Source of the DNA: a candidate division CSSED10-310 bacterium
GTDB lineage: Bacteria; CSSED10-310
Direction: 5' to 3'
NCBI GenBank assembly: GCA_016927515.1
Contig: JAFGMN010000141.1
Coordinates: 1-36,982 of the forward strand
DNA length: 36,982 bases
Shown here one piece after another: positions 8,189-16,561 of this stretch; position 1 is the first letter of the stretch, and every line of letters begins with the position of its first letter. A program made the position numbers and the translations under genes. The notes below the pieces were generated by a model. That model was not told the origin of the DNA. It searched no databases and saw only the letters and a list, made by a program, of their open reading frames with translations.

Positions 8189-10885
8189 ATGAAAAGCTCG
8201 TTTGATATTCGAAAAGAATTTGTCGATTTCTTCACTCAACACGGTCATTCTTATATCCGCGGCACCCCGCTCTTCATTCCCGATGATCCCACACTTCTCT
8301 TCACGAATGCCGGAATGAACCAGTTCAAATCCATTTTCCTCGGGAAAACGCTGCCCGCTATCCCTCGTGCGACCAACTACCAGCGTTGCATGCGTGTCAG
8401 TGGTAAACACAACGATCTCGAAGAGGTCGGTTTTTCACCACACCATCACACGCTGTTCGAAATGCTCGGAAATTGGTCTTTCGGCGATTATTATAAAAAA
8501 GATGCGATTCAATGGGCTTGGACGCTGCTGACGGAAGAATGGGGATTGGATCGAAGTCGTCTGTGGGTAACAGTATTCAAGGATGATCAAAATGAAATCC
8601 CGGAAGATCAGGAGGCCGGAGAAATCTGGCGAACGATGACAACAGTTCCGGAAGATCACATCCGATTCTTCGGCAGGAAAGACAATTTCTGGGAAATGGG
8701 GGATACGGGACCGTGTGGTCCATGCACGGAAATCCACATGGATCGCGGACCCGAATTCTGTGACCGACAGCATATCCCCGGCCATCGATGCGAAGTCAAC
8801 GGTGACTGCCGACGCATCGTCGAAATCTGGAATCTCGTTTTTATCCAGTATAACCGGCTGGATCTTCATACCCTCATCTCTCTCCCATCCCGACACGTCG
8901 ATACGGGAATGGGCCTGGAACGAGTCACCGCTATCCTCCAGGACGCACCAAGCAATTATGATACCGACCTCTTCAAACCCATCATCACAGCCGTTCAAAC
9001 TCTCTCCAACCAATCTTTCACCAATCGCAATCATCATATTCACGCCTATCGGGTCATCGCTGACCATATCCGAGCAGCGTCTTTCCTCCTGACGGACGGT
9101 GTCCTGCCTTCCAATGAATGGCGCGGTTATGTTCTCCGACGCATCATCCGCCGCGCCGTCCGCTTCGGAACAAAAATCGGCTTCTCCTCTCCTTTCCTGC
9201 ATGCCGTGGCTACCACCTTCATCAAAGAAATGGCTCCCGTTTATCCCGAATTGGAGGAAGCACGGTCCCATATCCAATCCGTTCTCAATGCAGAAGAAGA
9301 ACGCTTCTTTAAAACGTTGGATCAGGGTTTGCCATTGGTGAATGATGCGATTACATCCATACGAAGTCACGGCGGTTCGATTCTCCCCGGTGAAGACGCT
9401 TTTAAATTCTACGATACGTTTGGTTTTCCTCTCGATATTACTCGTGAAATCGCGGAGGAATCCGGTTTGACTGTCGATGAAGCAGGTTTTCAGAATGCCA
9501 TGAACCAGCAGAAAACCCGTGCACGTACCGCCTGGAAAGCCGGGGAAACCCGTTCATCCGATTCCGATGTATGGCAACATGTGGCTGCCCACGTCGGTTC
9601 CATCTCGTTTACAGGGTATGCCACTCTGCAGGAAAACAGCCGCGTTCGAGCCATTATCGACACTGATCACACCGTGGAATCGGTGTCTGAAACCAACAAA
9701 ATCATCGGGATCATTATCGATCCGAATCCATTCTATGCAGAATCCGGTGGGCAGATCGGTGATTGTGGTCGATTGGAATCCCCCAGCAGCCGCCTCAAAG
9801 TCCTCGATACACAAGCGCCCATAAAGGGCCTAGCGGTTCTTCACTGCCAACTGATCGATGGCACACTCCGTGTTGGTGATTCGGTTGCCGCACATGTCAT
9901 GACACCTCGACGTCAAGCCATCGCTCGCAACCATACCGCAACGCACCTTCTCCATCGCGCGCTTCGCGATGTGTTGGGTGATCATGTAAAGCAATCCGGA
10001 TCACTTGTGACCGAAGACCGGTTGCGCTTCGATTTCACTCACCATTCCAGCGTCTCACCAGAAGATCTTCTCGAAATCGAGCGACGCGTGAATCATCAAG
10101 TGTTGCAGGATTTTGCCGTGGAAACGCACATAATGCCATTGGATGATGCTCTTGAAAGTGGAGTCATGGCGCTGTTCGGCGAGCGGTATGAGGATCAGGT
10201 TCGCGTGGTCAGGATCGATTCGGTGTCTGCCGAATTGTGTGGCGGAACCCACGTTTCGAGAACCGGTCAAATCGGGTTGCTGAAGATTGTTTCTGAAGTC
10301 AGCGTGGCTGCCGGCGTACGAAGAATCGAGGCAATAACCGGTCTGAAGACTTTCGAAAGACTCACGGAAACCGAAGCGCTGCTACGGAAAATTGCGGATA
10401 TACTAAAATCGCCTTTGGATCACATTCCGGACCGCATCGAAAAATACCAAAAGCAAATCCGGTCGTTATCTCGGGACGTTGAACACTATCAGTATCTCTC
10501 AGCTCGTCAGGCAATCGACGATAAACTGAAGAACCCGGATTTCATCGAAAAAATCCCCGCTGTTATTCAATTCATCCCGGGTATTCAGCAGGTTCAACTC
10601 CGGGATCTTGCTGATCAGGTGAAATCCAAACTCGGCTCCGGTCTGACGGTTCTGGCAACCAGAAACGATGACAAAGTCTTTTTGATCGCTGCGGTCACTC
10701 CGGATTTGATCTCAACTATCCATGCCGGAAAATTGGTTGGGCAGGTTGCGAAATTAGTGGGGGGGGGAGGGGGCGGCCGTCCTGATATGGCCCAAGCCGG
10801 CGGATCCCAACCGGAAAGAATCGATGATGCGCTGCGGTCGGTTCCCGGAATCGTCGCTTGCATGATTAAGGAAAAGGGAGACTGA
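8189..10885 (+). CDS. alaS: Alanine--tRNA ligase
   Basis: 'FTNAGMNQFKSIFLG', 'HHTLFEMLGNWSFGDYYKKDAI', 'HTATHLLHRALRDVLG', 'ELCGGTHVSRTGQIG', C-terminal 'GGGGGGRPDMAQAGG'. Confidence 0.98.
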   Translation: MKSSFDIRKEFVDFFTQHGHSYIRGTPLFIPDDPTLLFTNAGMNQFKSIFLGKTLPAIPRATNYQRCMRVSGKHNDLEEVGFSPHHHTLFEMLGNWSFGDYYKKDAIQWAWTLLTEEWGLDRSRLWVTVFKDDQNEIPEDQEAGEIWRTMTTVPEDHIRFFGRKDNFWEMGDTGPCGPCTEIHMDRGPEFCDRQHIPGHRCEVNGDCRRIVEIWNLVFIQYNRLDLHTLISLPSRHVDTGMGLERVTAILQDAPSNYDTDLFKPIITAVQTLSNQSFTNRNHHIHAYRVIADHIRAASFLLTDGVLPSNEWRGYVLRRIIRRAVRFGTKIGFSSPFLHAVATTFIKEMAPVYPELEEARSHIQSVLNAEEERFFKTLDQGLPLVNDAITSIRSHGGSILPGEDAFKFYDTFGFPLDITREIAEESGLTVDEAGFQNAMNQQKTRARTAWKAGETRSSDSDVWQHVAAHVGSISFTGYATLQENSRVRAIIDTDHTVESVSETNKIIGIIIDPNPFYAESGGQIGDCGRLESPSSRLKVLDTQAPIKGLAVLHCQLIDGTLRVGDSVAAHVMTPRRQAIARNHTATHLLHRALRDVLGDHVKQSGSLVTEDRLRFDFTHHSSVSPEDLLEIERRVNHQVLQDFAVETHIMPLDDALESGVMALFGERYEDQVRVVRIDSVSAELCGGTHVSRTGQIGLLKIVSEVSVAAGVRRIEAITGLKTFERLTETEALLRKIADILKSPLDHIPDRIEKYQKQIRSLSRDVEHYQYLSARQAIDDKLKNPDFIEKIPAVIQFIPGIQQVQLRDLADQVKSKLGSGLTVLATRNDDKVFLIAAVTPDLISTIHAGKLVGQVAKLVGGGGGGRPDMAQAGGSQPERIDDALRSVPGIVACMIKEKGD

Positions 10886-10888
10886 TGC

Positions 10889-11707
10889 ATGGATGGAGAG
10901 AAGCGGAATCCATTACCAGATGATATCGTCAAGCGTATCGATGAATATGACCGGAATCTGGATGTTTGGTCGCATTACGATTTACTGTATATACCCAGGA
11001 ATTCCGACAAGGCTCAAATCAAGAAAGGGTATTATAAAATTGTCCAATTGATGCATCCGGATCGGTATGGACTTGACCTGGATGAAGAACATAAAGACAA
11101 ACTGGAAAGAATCTTCAACGAAATCAACATTGCCTATCACACGTTGATGGATGATGAATCAAAAGCCAGATACGATCAATCTCTCTACCGAGCGGAAGAC
11201 CACAATCAACCGTTGAAAGAAACAAATGATAAAGTCGTCGCCCGAGCCCAATACAATCGTGGAGTAAAAGCGCTTAAGGAAAATGATGTTGTTCCCGCAA
11301 TCGAGTTCTTCCGTTCCGCAACCGAATTGGATTCTGAAAAAGCCGATTACTGGGCTAAACTCGCTTTTGCCCTCGCAAAGCATAAAAATCCACGCGTGCG
11401 GAAAGATGCAATCCCACCTTGCCAAAAAGCCATCTCTATGCAAAATGAAAATGCCAACTACCATGCATTGATGGGCTTCATCCACCAACAACTCAACGAT
11501 CTGAACGAAGCGAAAGTCCATTACCGTCGTGCCCTGTCATGGGATCCGCAACATCAACGTTCCCGCCAGGAACTGCAGAAAATATCCCAGCAAGTCAGCG
11601 ATGAAAAAAAACAGAACTCCATCGCACACAAAATTATGAAAATTCTAAAACCTTCACGTAAAGCGCCACCCCCTCCCCGACAGCGTCCTCCACAAAAAAA
11701 AGCATGA
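10889..11707 (+). CDS. J-domain (DnaJ-like) protein with TPR repeats
   Basis: J-domain 'HYDLLYIPRNSDKAQIKKGYYKIVQLMHPDRYG' with HPD motif; TPR-like region 'AQYNRGVKALKENDVVPAIEFFRSATELD...LNEAKVHYRRALSWDP'. Confidence 0.88.
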   Translation: MDGEKRNPLPDDIVKRIDEYDRNLDVWSHYDLLYIPRNSDKAQIKKGYYKIVQLMHPDRYGLDLDEEHKDKLERIFNEINIAYHTLMDDESKARYDQSLYRAEDHNQPLKETNDKVVARAQYNRGVKALKENDVVPAIEFFRSATELDSEKADYWAKLAFALAKHKNPRVRKDAIPPCQKAISMQNENANYHALMGFIHQQLNDLNEAKVHYRRALSWDPQHQRSRQELQKISQQVSDEKKQNSIAHKIMKILKPSRKAPPPPRQRPPQKKA

Positions 11708-11708
11708 C

Positions 11709-12464
11709 ATGATACGAATTATCAACATATGGAAATCGTTTGGAACCCAAACCGTTCTCAAAGGGATCCATCTCCATGTTAAAGAAAAGGAAAGCGTTGT
11801 CATTTGCGGCCCCGGAGGCAGCGGGAAAACTCTGCTAATGAAAATCTGCCAAGGACTCGTCCGTCCCGACTCCGGTGAAGTCTACATAAAAAATCGGAAT
11901 ATCCTCCAGATGTCCGAGGACGAACTGATGGAATTGCGCCTGGATATCGGGATGCTATTCCAGAACTATGCCCTGTTCGATTCCATGACCGTCGCCGAAA
12001 ACATTGGGTTTTATTTAGCGAATCATACACGCATGGAATCAGAAGCCATCCGGCAACACGTTACAGAAAATTTGAAAATGGTTCATCTCCACGGATCCGA
12101 AAATTTGATGCCCTCCGAACTCTCGGGAGGTATGCAGAAACGAGTCGGCATCGCACGGGCTCTTGTCCATCGACCGTCTATCATGTTCTACGACTCCCCT
12201 ACCGATGGACTGGATCCCGTGACAACAGACGCCATCATCGATCGCATGAGCGACATTAAAAACAGTCTGAATGTCACATCACTGATCATCTCTAATGATA
12301 TGAATACCGCATTCCGTTTGGGCGATCGGATCGCTCTGCTCTGCGATGGTGTTATCCGGACGATCGAGCCTCCGGAAACCATGAGGATGTCACGTGATCC
12401 CTATGTCTATCAATTCATCCGTGGGTTGGGTGAAGGCCCACTGTATCAGTCGGTCTCACCGTAA
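11709..12464 (+). CDS. MlaF-like ABC transporter ATP-binding protein with noncanonical Walker B and H-loop
   Basis: Walker A GPGGSGKTLLMK; Q-loop GMLFQNYALFDSMTV; signature LMPSELSGGMQKRVGIARAL; C-terminal DPYVYQFIRGLGEGPL is MlaF-like. Walker B reads MFYDSPTDGLDP and H-loop ISNDMNTA. No MlaE/MlaD genes in window. Confidence 0.85.
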   Translation: MIRIINIWKSFGTQTVLKGIHLHVKEKESVVICGPGGSGKTLLMKICQGLVRPDSGEVYIKNRNILQMSEDELMELRLDIGMLFQNYALFDSMTVAENIGFYLANHTRMESEAIRQHVTENLKMVHLHGSENLMPSELSGGMQKRVGIARALVHRPSIMFYDSPTDGLDPVTTDAIIDRMSDIKNSLNVTSLIISNDMNTAFRLGDRIALLCDGVIRTIEPPETMRMSRDPYVYQFIRGLGEGPLYQSVSP

Positions 12465-15400
12465 CCCTGAACAAACCACTCCACGACAACCACCATCACG
12501 CAAGCTAAAGCCTTGGCCAGTGATCGGATGGTCATTGCTCATCCTACTCACTCAATCGCAATTCTCCATTCATGCCGCTTTTCACCGAGTGACACTGTCC
12601 ACCGGTCACCTCGATATCGAGACCCTTCGAAGCGCACGAAATCACGGAATTCACATACTGGAACCATTGAATGACTCTGAATATGTGGCATGGTTTTCAC
12701 CATCCATGTGCAGTCCCGTATCGAATTCACTCCCTCTCGCATCCCGTTCATCACTCCCACAGCTTTCGGATTCATTCGCCTGTCGGCTTCCCGGATCGAT
12801 CAATCCGATTATCCGGAACGAAGATTCTGCACTCTCGCCTTTTTTTCCGGGGCCAGAGGCATTCGATCGGAGCAGCCTAACCGGCCGTTTCATTCTTTGG
12901 TTTCTCACTGGTGATGATTTCCCAGATCCGCTCGTTGCCTTGAGGGAGATAAATGCAGAAATCATTCATCAAAGCCAGTTGAATTACGGGGAGTTTATTC
13001 ACTATCGCGTTATCGGGGTTGCCTTACGAGGCGTTGAACGTGAGAGGATTCAGTCATGGGATACGCTGAGATGTATTGCCTTCGAAAATGGTACCCCAGT
13101 GCTTGATGATGAAATGGCGGTTCTGGAGGTCATTTCCGGATTGGATTCAGCAACCAGCAATCTTCGACTTTATCCTGAACTTCGCCGCATTGGTGTTAAT
13201 GGTGATCGGACGCGGATCGGAATAATCGACAGCGGATGCGATACAAACGATCCCCAGCACATCCACGAAGACTTGATGAATCAGGTCTCCCATTACATCC
13301 ATTATACGGGCAGTCCGGGATTTGATTATGTGGGACACGGTACGTTTATTGCCGGGATCCTTGCCGGAACGGGAGCATTGGGTCGATACGACAGCAGTGA
13401 TTCCAGTGGTTACAACCTGGGACTCGGTTGTGCGCCGGGAGCTTCCCTGGCGATTTCCGATGCATTGTTGGCCTCACCGTTTCCACCGGCAGTCGGTTAT
13501 GCTGGAATGATCCGTGACATCGCATTAACCGGTGCCCATATCTGCAACAATTCATGGACGGATGGAGAAGGAACGGGCATCGGCTATCATCCCAATTGCG
13601 CGGTCTGGGACGCAGCGATTCGACATGCTGCACCGGAATCGGAATATGCCTCCAGTTGGCCGATAACATGTGTTTTTTCGGCCGGTAACCGCGGACCTCA
13701 GCCATGTTCCATTTCGTCACCAAAGGAGGCTAAAAACATCATTGTCGTCGGCGCTACCGGCAGTATTCGGTCCGGTTCACCGGATCAGCCCTTGGAGACT
13801 TCGAGTCGTGGACCTTGCCTGGACGGCCGAATCGCACCGTTGATATGCGCGCCGGGCGAGTCCGTGTTTTCATGCTGGCCCAAGAATGAGCATCTGAGTC
13901 AGACCGGAACCTCCGTTGCAGCGGCATGTGTCACGGGGTTAGCGGTTCTTTTTACGGAGAATTGGAGATGTCGGACAGGACATTATCCATCCCCGGCAAT
14001 GGTTAAAGGGATGCTCGTTCTCGCATCTCGTCCGGTGGCGAACAGTATTCCGGACCCAGCAACGGGTTGGGGCCGTGTCGACGGTAGCCTGTTCGATCCG
14101 TCGTTTCGCTCCGCAACAGCTTCCGATCAAAAAAAATTGTTTGAAACATCCGGGGAAATTATAACCTATACGATCGCATGCTCTCCGGATTCTCTTGAAC
14201 TTGATATCGTACTGGCTTGGACTGATCCACCGGCCGCTCCAGGCGCTCAACCGGCACTCGTGAACGATCTGGATTTGCTCGCGGAAACCGATCAGCACCG
14301 GTATTCGGGGAACGCGTTCAACGATCGTTATTCCGTTCCGGATACTCCACCCGATCGCCTTAACAATCTGGAACGTATCCGTCTGCTGAATCCTCCTCCT
14401 ATGGTTTCCGTCTCGATCCAGGCCCATGCCATCCGGGGAGACGGCGTTCCAGGTAACGGAATCCCGGCCGACCAGGATTTTGCACTGATTCTGAACGGCG
14501 GATTCATCGTATCGCAGAATCCAATCATCCATGTCGACGAATTGCAAGCATCCGGTACTGATGCAATCGACGTCCTCGTCACCAGCCAGCAACACACCGG
14601 CCAGAACAGTTTTCCCATACAGATCACGAGCACGGCAGATCCTGTTGGAATAATCACTCGCCTTTCTCCTTTGCAGCCCAGCAACACCGGCGTATTTTCT
14701 GGTCGCTTCTTTACAGGGACGTCCGGTCGTGCTGATGAAATCCAGGTGCACAATTCGGATATGCTGTCATTGAAACCGCTTTCTGGCACATCACCGACGG
14801 AAACAACCATTCTAATCAATGCCCGGCAACCCGTTGTGCAACGGATTGAGGTGGTTCGGATTTTCGCCAGGGAAACCGATGTGAAAATTGGATGCGATAA
14901 ACCGGTCACACTGACCATCCATTACCGGATTCAAGGGACGGAAAAGTGGACCTCGCGTGTATCAGACCGAATTCAGAATGAGCATACCATTCGCATTGAT
15001 CACCTTGAACCCCGTACAGCATATGAATTCTATTGCACGGTGATTGATACCCAGGGTAACGCGTCTTCCAGCCGAGATTATTTGGCGATGCTGCGATGGA
15101 CAACCAATCACAGCCGGATCGTTTTTAATCGCTTCATGAACAGCGATCCCGGTTTTGAGATTCTGGATGGTTTATGGGAATGGGGAGAGCCTTCGGGCTT
15201 GGGAATCCCACCGGATCCACTATCCGGAGCGACCGGGGATGCCGTTCTTGGGTATAATCTACGCGGTAATTATGAAAACCACCTGAATCCAGCCCATGCT
15301 GTCAGTCCGATCATCGATTGCTCCCAGCAGGGGAACTATCTCCTACATTATTATCGATGGCTGGGAACAGAAAGTGGAGTCATCGATCAGGCTGTCGTTT

Positions 15401-16029
15401 CGGTGCGTGACAGCCTAGGCGACTGGCACAATGTGTGGGAAAATCCATTCTTCGACACGCTTGATCGGCACTGGACACAGCAGGTCATTGATGTCAGTAC
15501 GTATGCTGGCGGGAACGGCTATTTCCAGTTCCGATTCACCCAGGGCTGGACCGATGGCGGTTTTGCACGCTGTGGTTGGAATATCGATGATATCCTGATC
15601 GAACATCAACCCTTTGCCGGACCAACACCTCAACCAATTACCGTTCCATCATCGCTCAGCATCGGCTGGGATATCGATCGATATGTGTTCAGCTCAAAAG
15701 ACGAATTCAGACTGGGTGCGCGCATTTTCGTCACTGATGCAACCGATGATCTGGCCATACGAGTCGGGGTTTCGGAATGGAATCGTCCGGATCAACCCGT
15801 TTACTATTTCCCTTTCTGGACTCCCATCGATGACTGGATTCCGGTAAAACACCCTGTCGCAGGGTTCGCTTCTGTGCATATCGTCGATTTTTGCGTCCCC
15901 GATCCATTGTCATCCCGCATCATTGTTCAGTTTACCGCTCAACTATTCGATCCGGCATTTCCGGAAACCACTGTTAGTGCCCCCCTTCTCGTTATCTGTT
16001 TCACTCCTGACTCGCCCGCGACAAATTGA
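12430..16029 (+). CDS. Secreted S8 (subtilisin-like) serine peptidase
   Basis: ORF 12394..16029 (start uncertain; GTG 12430 or GTG 12394, overlapping the ABC gene). Catalytic Asp RIGIIDSGCD, His GHGTFIAGILAG, Ser GTSVAAACVTGLA; hydrophobic core IGWSLLILLTQ. C-terminal 'GGFARCGWNIDDILIEHQPF' is typical of secreted peptidase accessory domains. Confidence 0.9.
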   Translation: MKAHCISRSHRNPEQTTPRQPPSRKLKPWPVIGWSLLILLTQSQFSIHAAFHRVTLSTGHLDIETLRSARNHGIHILEPLNDSEYVAWFSPSMCSPVSNSLPLASRSSLPQLSDSFACRLPGSINPIIRNEDSALSPFFPGPEAFDRSSLTGRFILWFLTGDDFPDPLVALREINAEIIHQSQLNYGEFIHYRVIGVALRGVERERIQSWDTLRCIAFENGTPVLDDEMAVLEVISGLDSATSNLRLYPELRRIGVNGDRTRIGIIDSGCDTNDPQHIHEDLMNQVSHYIHYTGSPGFDYVGHGTFIAGILAGTGALGRYDSSDSSGYNLGLGCAPGASLAISDALLASPFPPAVGYAGMIRDIALTGAHICNNSWTDGEGTGIGYHPNCAVWDAAIRHAAPESEYASSWPITCVFSAGNRGPQPCSISSPKEAKNIIVVGATGSIRSGSPDQPLETSSRGPCLDGRIAPLICAPGESVFSCWPKNEHLSQTGTSVAAACVTGLAVLFTENWRCRTGHYPSPAMVKGMLVLASRPVANSIPDPATGWGRVDGSLFDPSFRSATASDQKKLFETSGEIITYTIACSPDSLELDIVLAWTDPPAAPGAQPALVNDLDLLAETDQHRYSGNAFNDRYSVPDTPPDRLNNLERIRLLNPPPMVSVSIQAHAIRGDGVPGNGIPADQDFALILNGGFIVSQNPIIHVDELQASGTDAIDVLVTSQQHTGQNSFPIQITSTADPVGIITRLSPLQPSNTGVFSGRFFTGTSGRADEIQVHNSDMLSLKPLSGTSPTETTILINARQPVVQRIEVVRIFARETDVKIGCDKPVTLTIHYRIQGTEKWTSRVSDRIQNEHTIRIDHLEPRTAYEFYCTVIDTQGNASSSRDYLAMLRWTTNHSRIVFNRFMNSDPGFEILDGLWEWGEPSGLGIPPDPLSGATGDAVLGYNLRGNYENHLNPAHAVSPIIDCSQQGNYLLHYYRWLGTESGVIDQAVVSVRDSLGDWHNVWENPFFDTLDRHWTQQVIDVSTYAGGNGYFQFRFTQGWTDGGFARCGWNIDDILIEHQPFAGPTPQPITVPSSLSIGWDIDRYVFSSKDEFRLGARIFVTDATDDLAIRVGVSEWNRPDQPVYYFPFWTPIDDWIPVKHPVAGFASVHIVDFCVPDPLSSRIIVQFTAQLFDPAFPETTVSAPLLVICFTPDSPATN

Positions 16030-16091
16030 TTGACTCGAACGGTTGAATGCACATAATGGTTTGTGGGGGCAATCGAACGATGGAGGAAAAA

Positions 16092-16439
16092 ATGACCACA
16101 CAATCAAACAGCGACAGACGGCGATCCGAACGATTTAAAACGATCAATTTTGTTTCCTACCGCGATAAAGACGATCAGGGTTCAGTAATCGCTGAAGGAA
16201 TGGCTAAAACCTTGGATATTTCGTTGAATGGAGCCATGATCGAGTTGCAAGCACCACTCGTGAATCCTCAAACAGCTGAACTTGAATTTGCGCTGGACGA
16301 TGAAGTGGTTTCCCTGCCAGGCCTAGTCATTGATCAGCAGGAAGAATTAAATGGTTCCTGGAAACTGAGGGTCGAATTTAAAAATCTGAAACCGGCGATT
16401 TTGCATAAACTGCAGACATTCATTCTCTCGTTCCGATGA
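16092..16439 (+). CDS. PilZ-domain protein
   Basis: 'SDRRRSERFKTINFVSYRD...AKTLDISLNGAMIEL' matches the PilZ RxxxR...DxSxxG pattern. ATG 16092 preceded by GGAGG. Confidence 0.85.
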   Translation: MTTQSNSDRRRSERFKTINFVSYRDKDDQGSVIAEGMAKTLDISLNGAMIELQAPLVNPQTAELEFALDDEVVSLPGLVIDQQEELNGSWKLRVEFKNLKPAILHKLQTFILSFR

Positions 16440-16475
16440 TCTATCAACAGGCCCTTCGGACCCACCAGCAGAGCG

Positions 16476-16525
16476 TCGGTTGATGCGTTCCGGATATTGA
16501 AGTTCGGTTGATGTATTCCAGATAT
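16476..16525. repeat. Two-copy imperfect direct repeat, 28-bp period
   Basis: TCGGTTGATGCGTTCCGGATAT (16476-16497) and TCGGTTGATGTATTCCAGATAT (16504-16525); 19/22 identical. Confidence 0.7.
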
Positions 16526-16536
16526 CTTGATATAAA
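16508..16536 (+). promoter_or_regulatory. Putative sigma70-like promoter for the SGNH hydrolase gene
   Basis: TTGATG (16508-16513) - 17 nt - TATAAA (16531-16536), 26 nt before ATG 16562; its -35 lies in the second direct-repeat copy. Confidence 0.55.
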
Positions 16537-16561
16537 TTTTCGATTGAAGTGAGGTTTCCGA

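Noticed and set aside
8435-9370. 311-aa minus-strand ORF antisense to alaS
   Set aside because: Shadow ORF on an unambiguous alaS; no recognisable domain and low-complexity-like composition.
13900-13950. S8 Ser motif GTSVAAACVTG lacking the usual Pro
   Set aside because: The catalytic Ser context GTS is intact and substitution at the Pro position is tolerated in S8 families; not evidence of inactivity.
13939-14751. 270-aa minus-strand ORF antisense to the S8 peptidase
   Set aside because: Shadow ORF; the opposite strand carries a coherent secreted peptidase.
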